From Nephrocerus scutellatus (taxonomy: Eukaryota; Arthropoda; Insecta; Diptera; Pipunculidae), in assembly GCA_947095585.1 (NCBI GenBank), contig OX352761.1:64370882-64434881 (forward strand): a stretch of DNA of 64,000 nt, written 5' to 3'. The notes under the pieces are model-generated. The model made no database searches. It was not told the DNA's origin and worked only from the letters and a program-made list of their open reading frames with translations. A program made the position numbers and the translations under genes. Positions 53,519-63,704 of this stretch are shown piece after piece (within the stretch, counting starts at the first letter, position 1; every line of letters begins with the position of its first letter).

Positions 53519-53551
53519 TTTCCTCGCAGGTCTATATTCAAATTCATAATC

Positions 53552-54198
53552 TTACATCGATAACAGAACTGCCCAACGTTGTAATCGTGAAGCAGCTACA
53601 ATGGAGGTACTCTTCTTTGGATTGAATATTTCTCTTAAAGCTTGTGAATCTGAACATAATAAAAACCGATGACCAAAAATGTATTTATGGAATTTTTTTA
53701 CAGCAAATACTATCCCAAAGGCATCTCTATGAATTTGGGCATAGTTTTTCTCAGCAGGAGTCAGTGTACTCGAAACAAACAGAACGGGTTTTTCTTCACC
53801 ATTAACTATGTGAGACAAAACCGCGCCCACTCCATAAGGACTAGCATCGGCCGCCACAACCATTGGTTTACTTGGGTCGAAAAGTTCCAACAGATTATTT
53901 TGATTTGTTTACATCGTGTAAATGTTTTTTCACATTTGTTGGACCATTTAAACGGTACGTCTCTTTTAAGTAGACTATATAACTCCTTCAACTCAATCGA
54001 TAAGTTGGGAATAAATCGTCCGTAGTAATTTAGCAACCCCAGAAATGATTGCAATTGTAATAAATTCATTGGGCATGGCGCCTTTAGAATTGCATCAATT
54101 TTATCTTTACATGGACGAATACCATCATTCGATATCGTATGACCCAAAAACTTAACACTATCTTGGAAAAATTTTGATTTGTCTAGATTGACTTTCAC
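53552..54198 (-). pseudogene. Mag-like RT connection and RNase H
   Basis: 54198-53806: VNLDKSKFFQDSVKFLGHTI, GIRPCKDKIDAILKAPCPMN, SFLGLLNYYGRFIPNLS (RT thumb and tether). After a frameshift, 53890-53552: MVVAADASPYGVGAVLSHIV (first RNase H Asp), FVSSTLTPAEKNYAQIHRDA (E block), and LCSDSQALREIFNPKKSTS (second D). RNase H catalytic residues are all visible. Confidence 0.85.
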
Positions 54199-54255
54199 AT
54201 TATACCTGTTAAGGCGATCTAAAACTTCTTTTAGTAATAATTTACCCTCTTCAAA

Positions 54256-54950
54256 TTAACTACCTCCTATTAAGATGTCATCTAAATAACATAAGACTCT
54301 GTCTAACCCATGGAATATTTGATCCATTACAGCCTGAAAAATGGAAGGTGCGCTTTTGACTCCAAATGGTAAGCGTGTATATTGATACAACCCCTTATGA
54401 GTGTGTATAGTTAATAACCGGCGCGAACTTTCTGTAACTTTGAGTTGTAGATGTGCCCCACTTAAATCGATCAGGCAAAAAACTTTTGATCCCGCCAACT
54501 TCGCAAATAGATCGTCAATGCGAGGCAAAGGGTAATGTTCAGTTTGTACAAACCTATTGATTGTCACTTTACAATCAATGCATAACCGAATATTACCGTT
54601 AACCTTTGGTACTACAACCACTGGTGAAGCCCACTCACTGGTTTTGACGGGTACTAATATACCAGAATTGCATAATGAGTTAATTTCCTTCTCTACTATT
54701 GGTCGTATATAAAATGGTACGGTTTATGGCTTGTGGAATATGGGGATAGCGTCCGGCTTTAATACAATCTCGGCTAAAAAATCTAATCGGTTCTGCAGAG
54801 GCTGATAGTACGTTGGGATAAAACTTCTCAATATACTCTTCAATCGGGACACTATCAATTTGAACATGTCGACTCACCTGACTGATGTGCAAAAACTCGG
54901 CAAACTTATCTCGCAAGCCGGGAATTAAAATATCCATCCAATTTATACCA
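54256..54950 (-). pseudogene. Mag-like reverse transcriptase
   Basis: 54937-54680 gives LRDKFAEFLHISQVSRHVQI and an RT lead-in; then 54621-54256: MVVVPKVNGNIRLCIDCKVT, YPLPRIDDLFAKLAGSKVFC, LIDLSGAHLQLKVTE (first catalytic D; Y/A-x-Q reads AHLQL), GLYQYTRLPFGVKSAPSIFQ and VLCYLDDILIGGS (YLDD box). R-N-C in the RLCIDCKVTINR block reads C-K-V instead of the usual D-Y/F-K. Stop after GGS, continuing in frame with 54198 only after a gap. Confidence 0.87.
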
Positions 54951-55101
54951 AGTAAGGGTAATAACTCCTTCTAACTTTTGATCACAATCAACTCCATCAA
55001 CCTCTCTTGGGATCCTTCAGTAGTTCTGACTTTTACAGAAATTCGTCCAATAACATTTATGGGGTTACCTGAAACTTCAGAAAGATTACCACTGACTTTT
55101 T

Positions 55102-55494
55102 CTAGTTTATATTCTTAAAATACTTATTATACTTAACTAGGGAAATACATGAGACACATGCCCCTGAATCGGCTTCCATTTTTATTGGTTGATTATCAAT
55201 ATATAGTTCGACAACTAACGGATTGTCTGACATTATTGGCTTTAATGAATTTCCATGTAACCCCCTTCCAATGATTGATGCTCTGTTATGATTTATAGAA
55301 CACGTTTCTACTTCTTCCATTTCTGAGCATAGAGTTGACTTTTCTTGACTAGCGGCCATCTTTTTGTATTCCACGTGATGAATCGATACCTTTTTTATAT
55401 TCAATTTATTATTGGTTCTATTCAGCGATTCACTTGACGAGCGACTTGCTGATTGTTGTAAGTTACACATTCTGGAAGTGTGGCCCCTTTCCAC
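55102..55494 (-). pseudogene. Mag-like protease
   Basis: Opens with the second half of the Gag knuckle (HTSRMCNLQQ), passes a polar linker, and contains VELYIDNQPIKMEADSGACV with the D-S-G-A active site (about 55180). Then SCISLVKYNKYFKN. In another frame from gag. The D-S-G triplet is a normal variant for aspartic proteases of retroelements. Confidence 0.8.
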
Positions 55495-56241
55495 ATCGGT
55501 AACACTGCATACTATTTCTTATGTGCCACCCTCTTGATCGTTGACTCGCCATACTTCTATAACTAGATTGACTAGAGTTAGATTGGCTTCTTCTTCTACT
55601 AAACTGACTCGATGACTGGTTACGACTTGATAATCGCCTACTTAAACGGTTAGATGTTAAGCTGCTGCTGCTAACTGATTGCAGTTTGTAATCGGAATGA
55701 TTAGATGTTTCCTGTTCTGCTAACTCCCAACTTAGAGCAATATCGTAGGCTTTTTCGAATTTTAGGTTTTTCACTTTCAGTAAATGTGACCTTAATTGAC
55801 TATCACTTACACCAAAAACGAATCGATCTCGCAATGCTTGCATCAAAAATTCTTCAAACTTACATGTCTGTGCTAACGATTTCAACTGCACAATATATTC
55901 CGCAACCGATTGTCCAGGTTTTTGATCTTCTTTGTGAAACTTATACCGTTCCGGAATTTCATTAACATCAGGTGTAAAGTGTTTTTTTAGAACGGCTATA
56001 ATCTGCACATACGACTTCTTTGAAGGTTGTTCTGGTAGCAATAATTTCTTTAAAATCGAATACGTTTCACCACAAATGAAACTTTTTTTTCTTCTGTTAC
56101 ATCATTCAATGAAAAAAAATGATCCATACGTTCAGCATATTCCGTAAAATTATCTCCTAAGACATATGGTTCAATGTTGCCGATCATCATTAATTTCGCT
56201 GCTGTATCCCTTTGCTTTACAAAAACTTTTCCCTCCGTCAT
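55463..56241 (-). pseudogene. Mag-like gag
   Basis: 56241-56050 (MTEGKVFVKQRDTAAKLMMI, YAERMDHFFSLNDVTEEKKV) and, after a frameshift, 56041-55463 (KHFTPDVNEIPERYKFHKED, SVAEYIVQLKSLAQTCKF, ALRDRFVFGVSDSQLRSHLL, KAYDIALSWELAEQE). The Ser/Arg-rich tail ends at CYRCGKGPHFQNV, where a one-base change spoils the CCHC knuckle (the protease frame carries its second half). Typical Mag-type Gag with a strong D-R-F-V-x-G motif. Confidence 0.85.
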
Positions 56242-56399
56242 ACGACCCTCTGTAGGCGGCTATATAAATACAAATCCGCCGCGACGCTATCAATTTATGT
56301 AACGGAATCACACACTTGTAATAGAACAAGTTTTTGCTAGTTTAAACACGCGTATTGTTTTTATACGATTTACTTTTCTGTTTTATTAAAACTTTTGAT

Positions 56400-56415
56400 T
56401 TTTCTCGTCGCCAAA
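56400..56415 (-). promoter_or_regulatory. Primer binding site region, Mag-like element
   Basis: On the minus strand TTTGGCGACGAGAAAAATC follows the LTR end CATAACA; TGGCGACGAG is a common start of gypsy-type primer sites. The tRNA was not assigned. Confidence 0.55.
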
Positions 56416-56497
56416 TGTTATGCTTTTACTTTAAGTTCTTCTAATATTCAATAATTAAAACACGACCTCTTGCTATTGGTATCTTTATTCTTTCACT
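56416..56497 (-). repeat. 5' LTR of Mag-like element, truncated (82 bp)
   Basis: Retains the part next to the primer site; the outer 76 bp, present in the other LTR, are replaced by TTTG repeat. Confidence 0.85.
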
Positions 56498-57285
56498 TGT
56501 TTGTATGTTTTGTTGTCTGTTTGTTTGTTTGTTTATCTGTTTGTTTGTCTGTTTGTCTTTCTGTTTGTTTGCTTGTTTGTTTATTTGTTTGTTTATTTAT
56601 TTATTTGTTTTTTTTTGTTTGCTTATGTGTTTGTTTGTTTGTTTGTTTATTTGTTCATTTGTTTGTTTTTATGTTTGTTTGTTTGCTTTTTTGCTTGTTT
56701 GGTTGTTTGTATGTTGGTTTGTCTGTTTTTTGTGTTTGTCTGTTTGTCTGTTTTGTTTGTTTGTTCGTTTGTTTGTTCGCTGTCTGTTTGTATGTCTGTC
56801 TGTTTGTTTGTATGTTTTTTTGTCTTTCTGTTTGTTTGTCTGTCTGTTTGTTTTTTTTGTTAGTTTTTTTTGTATTTTTTTGTTTTTTTTTTTTGTTTAT
56901 TTGTTTGTTTATTTATTTATTTGTTTGTTTGCTTGTTTGCTGTTGTCTTGTTTGCTTGTTTGTTTGTTTGTTTGTATGTTTGTATGTTTGTATGTTTGTA
57001 TGTTTGTATGTTTGTCTGTTTGTTTGTTTGTCCGTTTTGTTGTCTGTTTGTCCGTTTTGTTGTCTGTTTGTTTGTGTGTCTGTTTGTTTGTCTGTCTGTT
57101 TGTCTGTTTATTTGTTTGTTTGCTTGTTTTTTTGTTTTTGTTTGTTTGTTTGTCTGTTTAATATAACCCTTCCTTTGTTGCTATCTGTTTTTATGCTTGT
57201 TTGTTTGTTTGTCTGTTTGTTTGTTTGTCTGTCTGTTTGTTTGTTTGTCAGTCTGTCTGTCTGTTTGTTTGTATTGTATTGTATT
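56498..57285. repeat. Large TTTG/TCTG/TATG microsatellite (~790 bp)
   Basis: Almost pure (TTTG)n with TCTG, TATG, TTCG and T-run interruptions. All three plus-strand frames stay open for hundreds of bases as Cys/Leu/Phe/Val strings; not genes. A unique 20-bp island (AATATAACCCTTCCTTTG) sits at about 57160-57180. Confidence 0.95.
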
Positions 57286-57600
57286 GTATTGTTTTTTATT
57301 ATTTTATACAACATGACAAAAAGGTAATTTTATGTTAATTACATTTAATTACATTGTATAAATAGCAAGAATTTATATAGCTGTTTTGAGTTTAATGTAT
57401 AACAATATTATAATATAATAGTAAATTAGTTATAGAATTCATGATAAAAAGAAATTGAAGAAAATTAAGATGAAATTTAGACTGATAAGATTACAATTCA
57501 AATAATATTGTAGCTATAAATACTAAAATCTATGTATTAAAATTAAAAGTTAGTATATGTTTTACAATATAATAATAATAATAATATTCGGCGCGACAGA
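57286..57600. other. AT-rich DNA
   Basis: TATTG pentamer run at 57271-57292, then AT-rich sequence without features. Confidence 0.5.
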
Positions 57601-57936
57601 TCATTGCGGTCCAAGGCCTTGCTTATCGCAACCATTTGTGTTGAGCATGTTTATTTTTGCACACAAATGGAGGGGACCTACGACGCGCGTCACTTCGTCG
57701 CAAGCCAAGCACTTACCAATTGTTTTAAAACAAGTCCCATCAAATTCTGAATGGTAGAAGTCGGGATATACAACCGGACAAACCCACAAACCCACAAACC
57801 CATAAACCCACAAACCGACACACGTACGCCAGAAAAATTTTCTTGTCCTCTGATTATAAGCTTCACCCTTCGGTCTCGCAATAGGAAGAAATTCAAAATT
57901 GATAAGTTTAAGTTCCATGATTATCAATGAAGCAAC
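57601..57936. other. Unassigned GC-richer island with 8-bp repeat
   Basis: Minus-strand frame (57951-57601) contains CLACDEVTRVVGPLHLCAKI, a Cys pattern that I do not recognise. (AAACCCAC)5 at about 57780-57820 makes the VGLWV-type peptide within it. Could be a host-gene fragment or an unknown repeat. Confidence 0.35.
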
Positions 57937-57938
57937 TA

Positions 57939-58520
57939 TAGGGTGTTTCAACAGGTGCGCTTCAACTTTTCTCCAATAGGGACGGCGAACGACGCCATAT
58001 TTTTTATTCTTCTTTTGTCATTTGAAAACTTCATTAGTATACATTTTATCGTGGAATGCTACACATGTGAACAGCGATTGCAAATCGTGCAAATTTTTTA
58101 TCAAAATAATCGTTCTGTTGCCGCTACTTTAAGAGCATTACGGCCATTTTACGGTCCATTTAACAAGCCAGCCCGTTCGACAATCGATTTTACGTAAAGA
58201 TCTTGGCCTACATCCGTATAAGATCAAGCTGACACAACAACTAAAGCCGTTTGACCATTTGAAGCGACGCCGATTCGTGAATTTGGCTCAAGAGCAAATC
58301 GAAAATGATGCAGATTTTCACCGAAAAATCATCTTCAGCGATGAGGCTCACTTCGTAAAACGTGCACGCAGTGGTCATGCAAAAGAAATCGAGTTTTATA
58401 CTTAAATGTATCATATGTATATGTTCAAATTCGTTAATAAAAAAAAAAGTTAGTTCAAAAATTGAACAGTTTGTGTTTTATTCAAAAAAAAAGTTGAAGT
58501 GCTCTTATTGAAAAACCCTA
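57939..58520 (+). mobile_element. Tc1/mariner-type deletion derivative
   Basis: Terminal inverted repeats: GGGTGTTTCAACAGGTGCGC at 57941 and, reversed, GGGTTTTTCAATAAGAGCAC ending at 58518; 25 of 30 bases match. TA flanks both ends. The interior encodes pieces of transposase only. Size ~580 bp against ~1.3 kb for full elements. Confidence 0.82.
58030..58405 (+). pseudogene. Mariner-like transposase remnant
   Basis: First piece (about 58045-58185): ECYTCEQRLQIVQIFYQNNR and SVAATLRALRPFYGPFNKPA, a helix-turn-helix N-terminal domain. Then a deletion and frame change at about 58190, and second piece: DLGLHPYKIKLTQQLKPFDH, RFVNLAQEQIENDADFHRKI, IFSDEAHF, where D of SDEAHF is the first catalytic residue of the DDE/D domain. 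The rest of the catalytic domain is missing. Confidence 0.8.
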
Positions 58521-58555
58521 TATATATATAGATTATTATATTAAGATGATAATAA

Positions 58556-59683
58556 TCTATATATATAAAATAGAGAATTTATTTGTTTGTATATTTGTGC
58601 CTAACTAGCTCTGGAACGCCTTGACCAATTTCAACCAAACTTGGTATACATATAAGTTACTATCTGGAATCAAACATAGATGGTGGGGGGTAGCACGTTT
58701 TTTGGCTGTGGGAGGCTGCTGCCACCCCACCACAGGCAAAAAACCTAGGGGGATGGGGTTGATAACTGAGGGAGTGGGGGTGACCGATATTAGTGTCGAT
58801 TCTATGGTTTTCGGGGTCGCTGACTTGAATGGTGATAGTAAGACAGCTCTAGGGGGATGGGGTCGATAACTGACGGGGGGGGTGACTGATATTAGTGTCG
58901 ATTTTATGGTTTTAGGGGACGCTGAGTTGAATGGTGATGGTAAGACAGCTCTAGGGGGATGGGGTCGATAACTGAGGGGGCTGACCGATATTAGTGTCCA
59001 TTCCATAGTTCTCGGAACCACTGAGATTAATAGTCTTGGTAGGACACTCCTATGGGTAAGTTGTCTCCCCGGAGGTGACCGATATCAGTGTTGATCCTAT
59101 AGTTTTCGGGGTCGCTGAGATCAGCTGACATGAGATGAAGTGTATCGATACCGTTGTAGATACTGATAAGGAGGTTAATTATCTAACTGAGTTCCTAAAC
59201 TCACTTAATTTGTCTGGATTGGCACCTTACAGTTTGATCTCCAATTATTTTACAACGACTCGCCGAAACTTTAAAACGACACAAGACCGTAAAAGAGATG
59301 CCGAGCAATATAATTGAAGCGACTATCTTGACAGAAAAGGGACAGTGTGAAACAGTTTTTATCCCACGGATAGCACTCATTTCGACGGATCTTCTTTTTA
59401 AATTCAAGAGATTGCAATTTCCAGTAAAACTTGCGTTTTCGATGACGATCAATAAGTCGGACATTTTACTAAGTACTGCGGAGTATAGATTTGAGATCAC
59501 AACCTAATTTTGCTTTTATAATTTGAATACTATAGCTCTAATTTAAAATATATTTTATTAAATAAATTTTGTTAATAAAAACTGCAATTTTACCTTATAG
59601 ATAGATATCATTCTTTTTTCTACCCCTGCCTAATATAAGATTGGGATGAATAAATATCTGGGCAACGCCGGGTAATCAGCTAG
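58556..59683 (+). mobile_element. Helitron H1, complete copy (1,128 bp)
   Basis: Starts TCTATATATATAAAATAG at 58556 after host A and ends CTAG at 59680-59683 before host T, with a CTGG-GCAACG-CCGG hairpin 9 bases upstream of CTAG. Contains about three minisatellite units (58780-59010) and helicase remnants. Serves as the empty-site reference for the element split at 683/6240. Confidence 0.85.
59125..59505 (+). pseudogene. Helitron helicase C-terminal remnant
   Basis: Two overlapping frames. 59135-59317: CIDTVVDTDKEVNYLTEFLN, SLNLSGLAPYSLI, the block preceding motif V/VI of the PIF1-like helicase. 59298-59507: NIIEATILTEKGQCETVFIP, RIALISTDLLFKFKRLQFPV, KLAFSMTINKSDILLS; in intact Helitrons this is followed by the Q-G-Q(S/T) motif, here lost. 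Frame change near 59235-59310. Confidence 0.8.
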
Positions 59684-59702
59684 TAAGAAGTATAGTACAA
59701 TA

Positions 59703-60610
59703 TCTAATATATAAAAATCTCGTGTCACGGTGTTTGGGTCTCAACTGCTCCGAAACGGCTCAACCGATTGTTATGAAATTTTTTATGTATATTTGGTAGG
59801 TATGAGAACAGCTTTTAAAGTGAAAAAAAAATTGAGAACGACCGATTTGGCTAACTTTTATTTTATAAATTCACCATAGTCCGAATAAGGTTTATGCGAA
59901 AAAAAAATCGGAAACTGAAAGTGCTGTTTTCCATAGGATTTATGTATGAACAAGCAACCATAACACACGATTCGAACGATGGATTAGCGTAATTCTTTTT
60001 TTGTTTTGTTCGTTATAGTCCTAGGAAACAAAGACAATTACAAAGGAAAGTCGAAAAATTCGGATAAATAGCAAAAATTGTTTTGATCGTTATGTTCCCG
60101 GCGGGAAAATTTGGAAAACGATAAATTGGATATATTTTGAGGAAATAACTCTATTGAATGTTTTCGGTGAAATGAAAACTTTGGAAAAACGCATTCCAGC
60201 CTAACTTAAAATAAAATTAAATTTGTGTTGATTCGCGATCTGTCCAGCAAAAGTCGTTATTTCATTTCTGTTCCAATAGATTCCAATTGTTTGGGTTACG
60301 TGCGCAAATGTCATTTGACAGCTTCTTCTTTGATTTTGTGGGCAAAAAGATCTCCAAAAGACCAAAAAAGACCCCGAAAAGAATCACAAAAAGACCTCCG
60401 AAAGTCCCTTAAAATCCCCAAAAATCATTAAAGACTCCCAAAAGAACCCCAAAAGACCCTAAAAGACCCAAAATTAAAAAATGTAACACAATGATGTGAC
60501 TAATACGGTGACTCGATCTCGCAAAACAAATAGCTTTTCACTAGTTCACAAAACGATTACAAACAAATTTATTGCAAGTGGGACAGGACAACGTCTGTCG
60601 GGTCAGCTAG
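59703..60610 (+). mobile_element. Non-autonomous Helitron (908 bp), second family
   Basis: Starts TCTAATATATAAAAATCTCG at 59703 (host A before) and ends with hairpin GACAG-GACAACGT-CTGTC (60582-60599), then GGGTCAG and CTAG at 60607-60610, host T after. Contains the AACGGCTCAACCGATTG block close to the 5' end. No Helitron coding sequence. Confidence 0.85.
60345..60475. repeat. AAAAGACC-type short repeats in Helitron
   Basis: About ten imperfect units of roughly 10-12 bp around CCAAAAGACC / CCCGAAAAGA. The 68-codon frame over it (60225-60431) is Lys/Pro/Arg-rich through the repeat. Confidence 0.7.
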
Positions 60611-60856
60611 TAGTACTATAATATAATACAATGAAAAATATAATATAAAGACTTTAACTCATTAACGATTTATACCTAGTTAACTATCATTAAGATACTT
60701 CAAACATTCCAACCTAAACTTGTCCACCAGCATTATTATTTTTCTATTTATTGGAATTGAATTTCATAATCTAATATATCTCACTAAAAATGAATTGTTC
60801 ATATTATTGGTAAGATTAAATTTCGCGTGCGCGTGGATTGAGTGAAAACAAGTTTA

Positions 60857-61240
60857 TTATGGCTGTTGTGTTGTAATAATTTTAAAAAGTAATATTAAGA
60901 TTCTTAGATCAAAATAATTATCTAGAGAGCATCCAAAAATTGAATTATAATAGGGTGTCAATCTGTCTGTACGTTTCAAACCATAAATAAATTTTAAACA
61001 CGAGTTGTATATTCTTTTAATTTTTGTTAATAAGCCGGAATTCAAATCGGAAAAAATTACATCATAATATAATAAGTTGCTGAAAATTAAAATTCTGACC
61101 AATAGCCTTCTAACATTAATTGGAATATAAATAGTGTTTCTCCATAATGTTCTTAATCCATAATACATTTTTTGAGTAATAGCATTTACACGATCTGTCC
61201 AGTCTAAGTTATTTTGTAAAATTACTCTCAAACTGGTCAC
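60857..61240 (-). pseudogene. Post-RT C-terminus of second CR1/L2-like family
   Basis: A 127-codon frame: LRVILQNNLDWTDRVNAITQ, MYYGLRTLWRNTIYIPINVR, RLLVRILIFSNLLYYDVIFS and CLKFIYGLKRTDRLTPYYNS. The order L-G-V...LDWxxHV, then L-x-L, then C-x-R-F-I-F is the normal tail of this group. Confidence 0.75.
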
Positions 61241-61368
61241 AGTTTCATTAAATGTTAAAAAGTCATTGCCAACTTTGATTTTAGCTATGGTGGAGTCAGC
61301 ATTGAAAGCATTTCTTTTGAGAGAAAATAATAACTTGGGACTTTTTTGAATTTAGTAACAATTGGTTA

Positions 61369-61985
61369 TCATATGTCCAGTGTATAATGTTTTTTATGTC
61401 TCTTTGTTATTGTTGCTTCCATATTATTACGGCCCACATTTATTTCTTGAAATATTTGAAGATCATCGGCAAAAAGATGATTTTTTGAGTGATGAATAGA
61501 GTTGTTATTGTCATTGATATACATCGAGAATATTAGAGGTCCCATTATAGACCCTTGAGGAACACCACCTGGTAAAGGCAAGTGATTAGACCTATTGCGA
61601 TTGATTTCAACGTATTGAGAGCGATTCGATAGATAGGATAGCATAATTTCAGATGCATCGGATAAGAAATTAAATAGATGTCTCAGTTAATTGTAAAATT
61701 TTGAGAATGAAATGCAGTCCAAGGCTTTGCTAAAAAGACATAGTAAAAAGACATAGTAAAACATAAATACCCTTATCTAAGCTGTTCTTAATATAATCAG
61801 TGACATCGGCTAATAAAGTAGTAGTACTATGTCCGACTCTGAATCCCGATTGTAAAGGTGTCAGCAAATTATTCATATTTAGGTAATGTTTTATTTGATC
61901 AGGGATGATTCTTATGAAAGCTTTTGAGAGTACTGAGAGTTGTGTAATAGGTCTTACATCAGAAGGTAATATTGGCTCCTTTATT
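61369..61985 (-). pseudogene. RT catalytic region of second CR1/L2-like family
   Basis: Decayed blocks PILPSDVRPITQLSVLSKAF (about 61975-61915), PLQSGFRVGHSTTTLLADVT, and SKALDCISF-like remains of the first Asp block near 61720, with a 17-bp direct repeat (AAAAAGACATAGT) in it. Then LPGGVPQGSIMGPLIFSMYI and HHSKNHLFADDLQIFQEINV (61580-61470) with an intact FADD. Confidence 0.8.
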
Positions 61986-61990
61986 TTTGG

Positions 61991-62533
61991 TTATCCAATA
62001 GCTTTGCTAGTTTTCCATATATGCGGAAAGCATTTATTATCTATAATTTTATAAAATAAATATGTTAAGTGGGGTGTAATTGTAGGTGCTATAATTTTTA
62101 AAAATTGAAGCGGTACATTATCAGATCCTATTGCATTATATGATAGTAGATTTATAGCTTTGGTAACATTATCATATGTGATAACAGTAAAGTTAAACCT
62201 ATTACTAATATTGTTATTAAAGGGAGAATCAAATGTAGCTTGTACGTTAAAAGCTGAATGACTACTATAGTTAATATTTAATGGTACTCTAATAAACTCT
62301 TCATTAAGATCATTAGGAGAAACTTTGGAAACAGTTTCGGTAGGGTCTTTAATTTTGAAACCAAATTTTTCAAGATTTCTCCAAAGTGTTTTAGTGCTTA
62401 GATGAGGATCTAATTTATTACGTAGATAGTTTCTTTTAGAAACTCTCACCATCTTATTGAATTCTACTTTGTAACGTTTATAGATTTGTTTATTTTCTTC
62501 ACAACGAAAACTTTTCCACACTTTTTTTTCCAT
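61991..62533 (-). pseudogene. Linker and RT N-terminus of second CR1/L2-like family
   Basis: A 180-codon frame: YKRYKVEFNKMVRVSKRNYL and RNKLDPHLSTKTLWRNLEKF (linker), then VTKAINLLSYNAIGSDNVPL and HLTYLFYKIIDNKCFPHIWK with TSKAIG-stop, matching the P-x-x-W-K-x-(A/S)-x-(V/I) block that opens the RT palm. Confidence 0.8.
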
Positions 62534-62639
62534 TGTATTGGTTTAGGTTTTAGCTTAATTAATTTGAATAGAGCATATATATTCAACCAATTTAATATGT
62601 TATCATATAAGAATTTAAATTTACCATCAATAGTTGTCA

Positions 62640-63130
62640 ATTCTATACATTTCAGTCCAATGGAAATTACGTATGTTAGTGTGAAGATCTGGGATTTTAA
62701 TATTAGAGTAGTCACGTATGAATATAAATTCATCATGGATATGGGTGGTAAGATTAAGATCGATTGATATAAGATATTGATCAGTGAAAGGTTTTTGGCA
62801 AAAATTGCACGTTTCGGTAGATATGTTGGAGACAATATAATCGATGTTTTTCTGTTGTATCACAGATTCTAGTAGGTTGAGTTTGTGAAGTATGCAAATT
62901 GAGTGACTCAAAGATATTTCTTAGGTCACGACTTTCGACCGGATTAAAATAATTGATGTTGAGATCACCCATTAGAACAATCGTATTAAAGACCTCCATT
63001 AGTTTATTTAATAGCTCAGTCAATTCATCGAGTGGAAGAAGACGTTTATGCATATATGCTACAGAGATAGCTATCTTTGATGAGGTTTCTTCATGGTGCT
63101 CAGTTAGCAAAATATATTCAGTGCTGATGT
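62640..63130 (-). pseudogene. Endonuclease of second CR1/L2-like family
   Basis: ISVAYMHKRLLPLDELTELL and TIVLMGDLNINYFNPVESRD (GDLN block, about 62985-62945), then LNLHTSQTQPTRIC, SNISTETCNFCQKPFTDQYL, ISIDLNLTTHIHDEFIFIRD (the S-D-H block reads S-I-D-L). Frames shift near 62900 and 62780. N-terminal endonuclease blocks are absent. Confidence 0.75.
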
Positions 63131-63169
63131 TTTTTCACTAATGCAACGCTTACTCCAAATTAAATAATA

Positions 63170-63704
63170 TTTATTTATTTGTTTGTTTGCTTGTGTGGTT
63201 GTTTGTTTGCTAGTTTATTTGTTTGTTTGTTCATTTATTTGTTTGTTAATTTTTTTGTTTGTTTATTTATTTATTTGTTTGTTTGTTTCTTTTTTGTTTG
63301 TTTGTTTGTTTGTTTATTTGTATGTTTGTTTGCTTGTTTGGTTGTTTGTTTGTCTGTTTTTTTTGTATGTTTGTTTGTCTGTTTCTTTGTTTGTCTGTTT
63401 CTTTGTATGTCTGTTTTTTGTCTGTTTGTTTGTTTGTCTGTCTGCCTGTTTGTATATTTGCTTGTCTGTTTGTTTATTTTTATTTTTTTGTATGTCTGTT
63501 TGTCTGTCTGTCTGTGCTTCTGTCTGATTGTTCGTCTGTCTGTTTGTCTGTCTGTCTGTTTGTTTGCTTATTTATTTGTTTTTCTGTTTGCTTGTCTGTT
63601 TGTTTGTCTGTTTGTTTTTTGTTTGTTTGTTTTTTTTTGTTTGTTTGTTTTTTTCTGTTCTTTTGTTTTTTTTTTGTTTGTTTGTCTTTTTTTGTTTTGT
63701 TTTG
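63170..63704. repeat. Large TTTG/TCTG microsatellite (~535 bp)
   Basis: Same type as 56498-57285. Flanked on both sides by copies of the endonuclease region of the second CR1/L2-like family. Long Cys/Leu/Val/Phe frames are artefacts. Confidence 0.95.

Larger units (their letters stand above)
51757..56497 (-). mobile_element. Ty3/gypsy retrotransposon, Mag-like, minus strand
   Basis: 3' LTR (left) 51757-51914, purine tract next to it, integrase to gag reading leftward from 56241, primer site at 56415-56400, and a truncated 5' LTR (right) 56416-56497. The Pol motifs (ASPYGVGAVL, YLDDILIGG, SPPYDPQSNGCAERGVQ) are those I associate with the Mag (SURL) lineage. About ten frame breaks. Both flanks are TTTG-rich. 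Confidence 0.85.
60850..63140 (-). mobile_element. CR1/L2-like non-LTR element, second family
   Basis: Minus-strand relic: endonuclease pieces (63110-62640), linker (62533-61991), RT (61980-61369), C-terminus (61240-60857). Distinct from family K by sequence (MGDLNINYF, FADDLQIFQE). Endonuclease sequence recurs beyond a microsatellite at 63705-64000. Poly(A) not clear. Confidence 0.78.

Noticed and set aside
56470..57327. Long Cys/Leu/Val/Phe open frames (285, 218, 120 codons)
   Set aside because: They are translations of a (TTTG)n/(TCTG)n microsatellite, open in all three frames; no domain or start context.
57780..57822. Telomere-like (AAACCCAC)n repeat
   Set aside because: Only five 8-bp units inside TE-rich DNA; dipterans lack canonical telomerase repeats, and nothing else supports a chromosome end.
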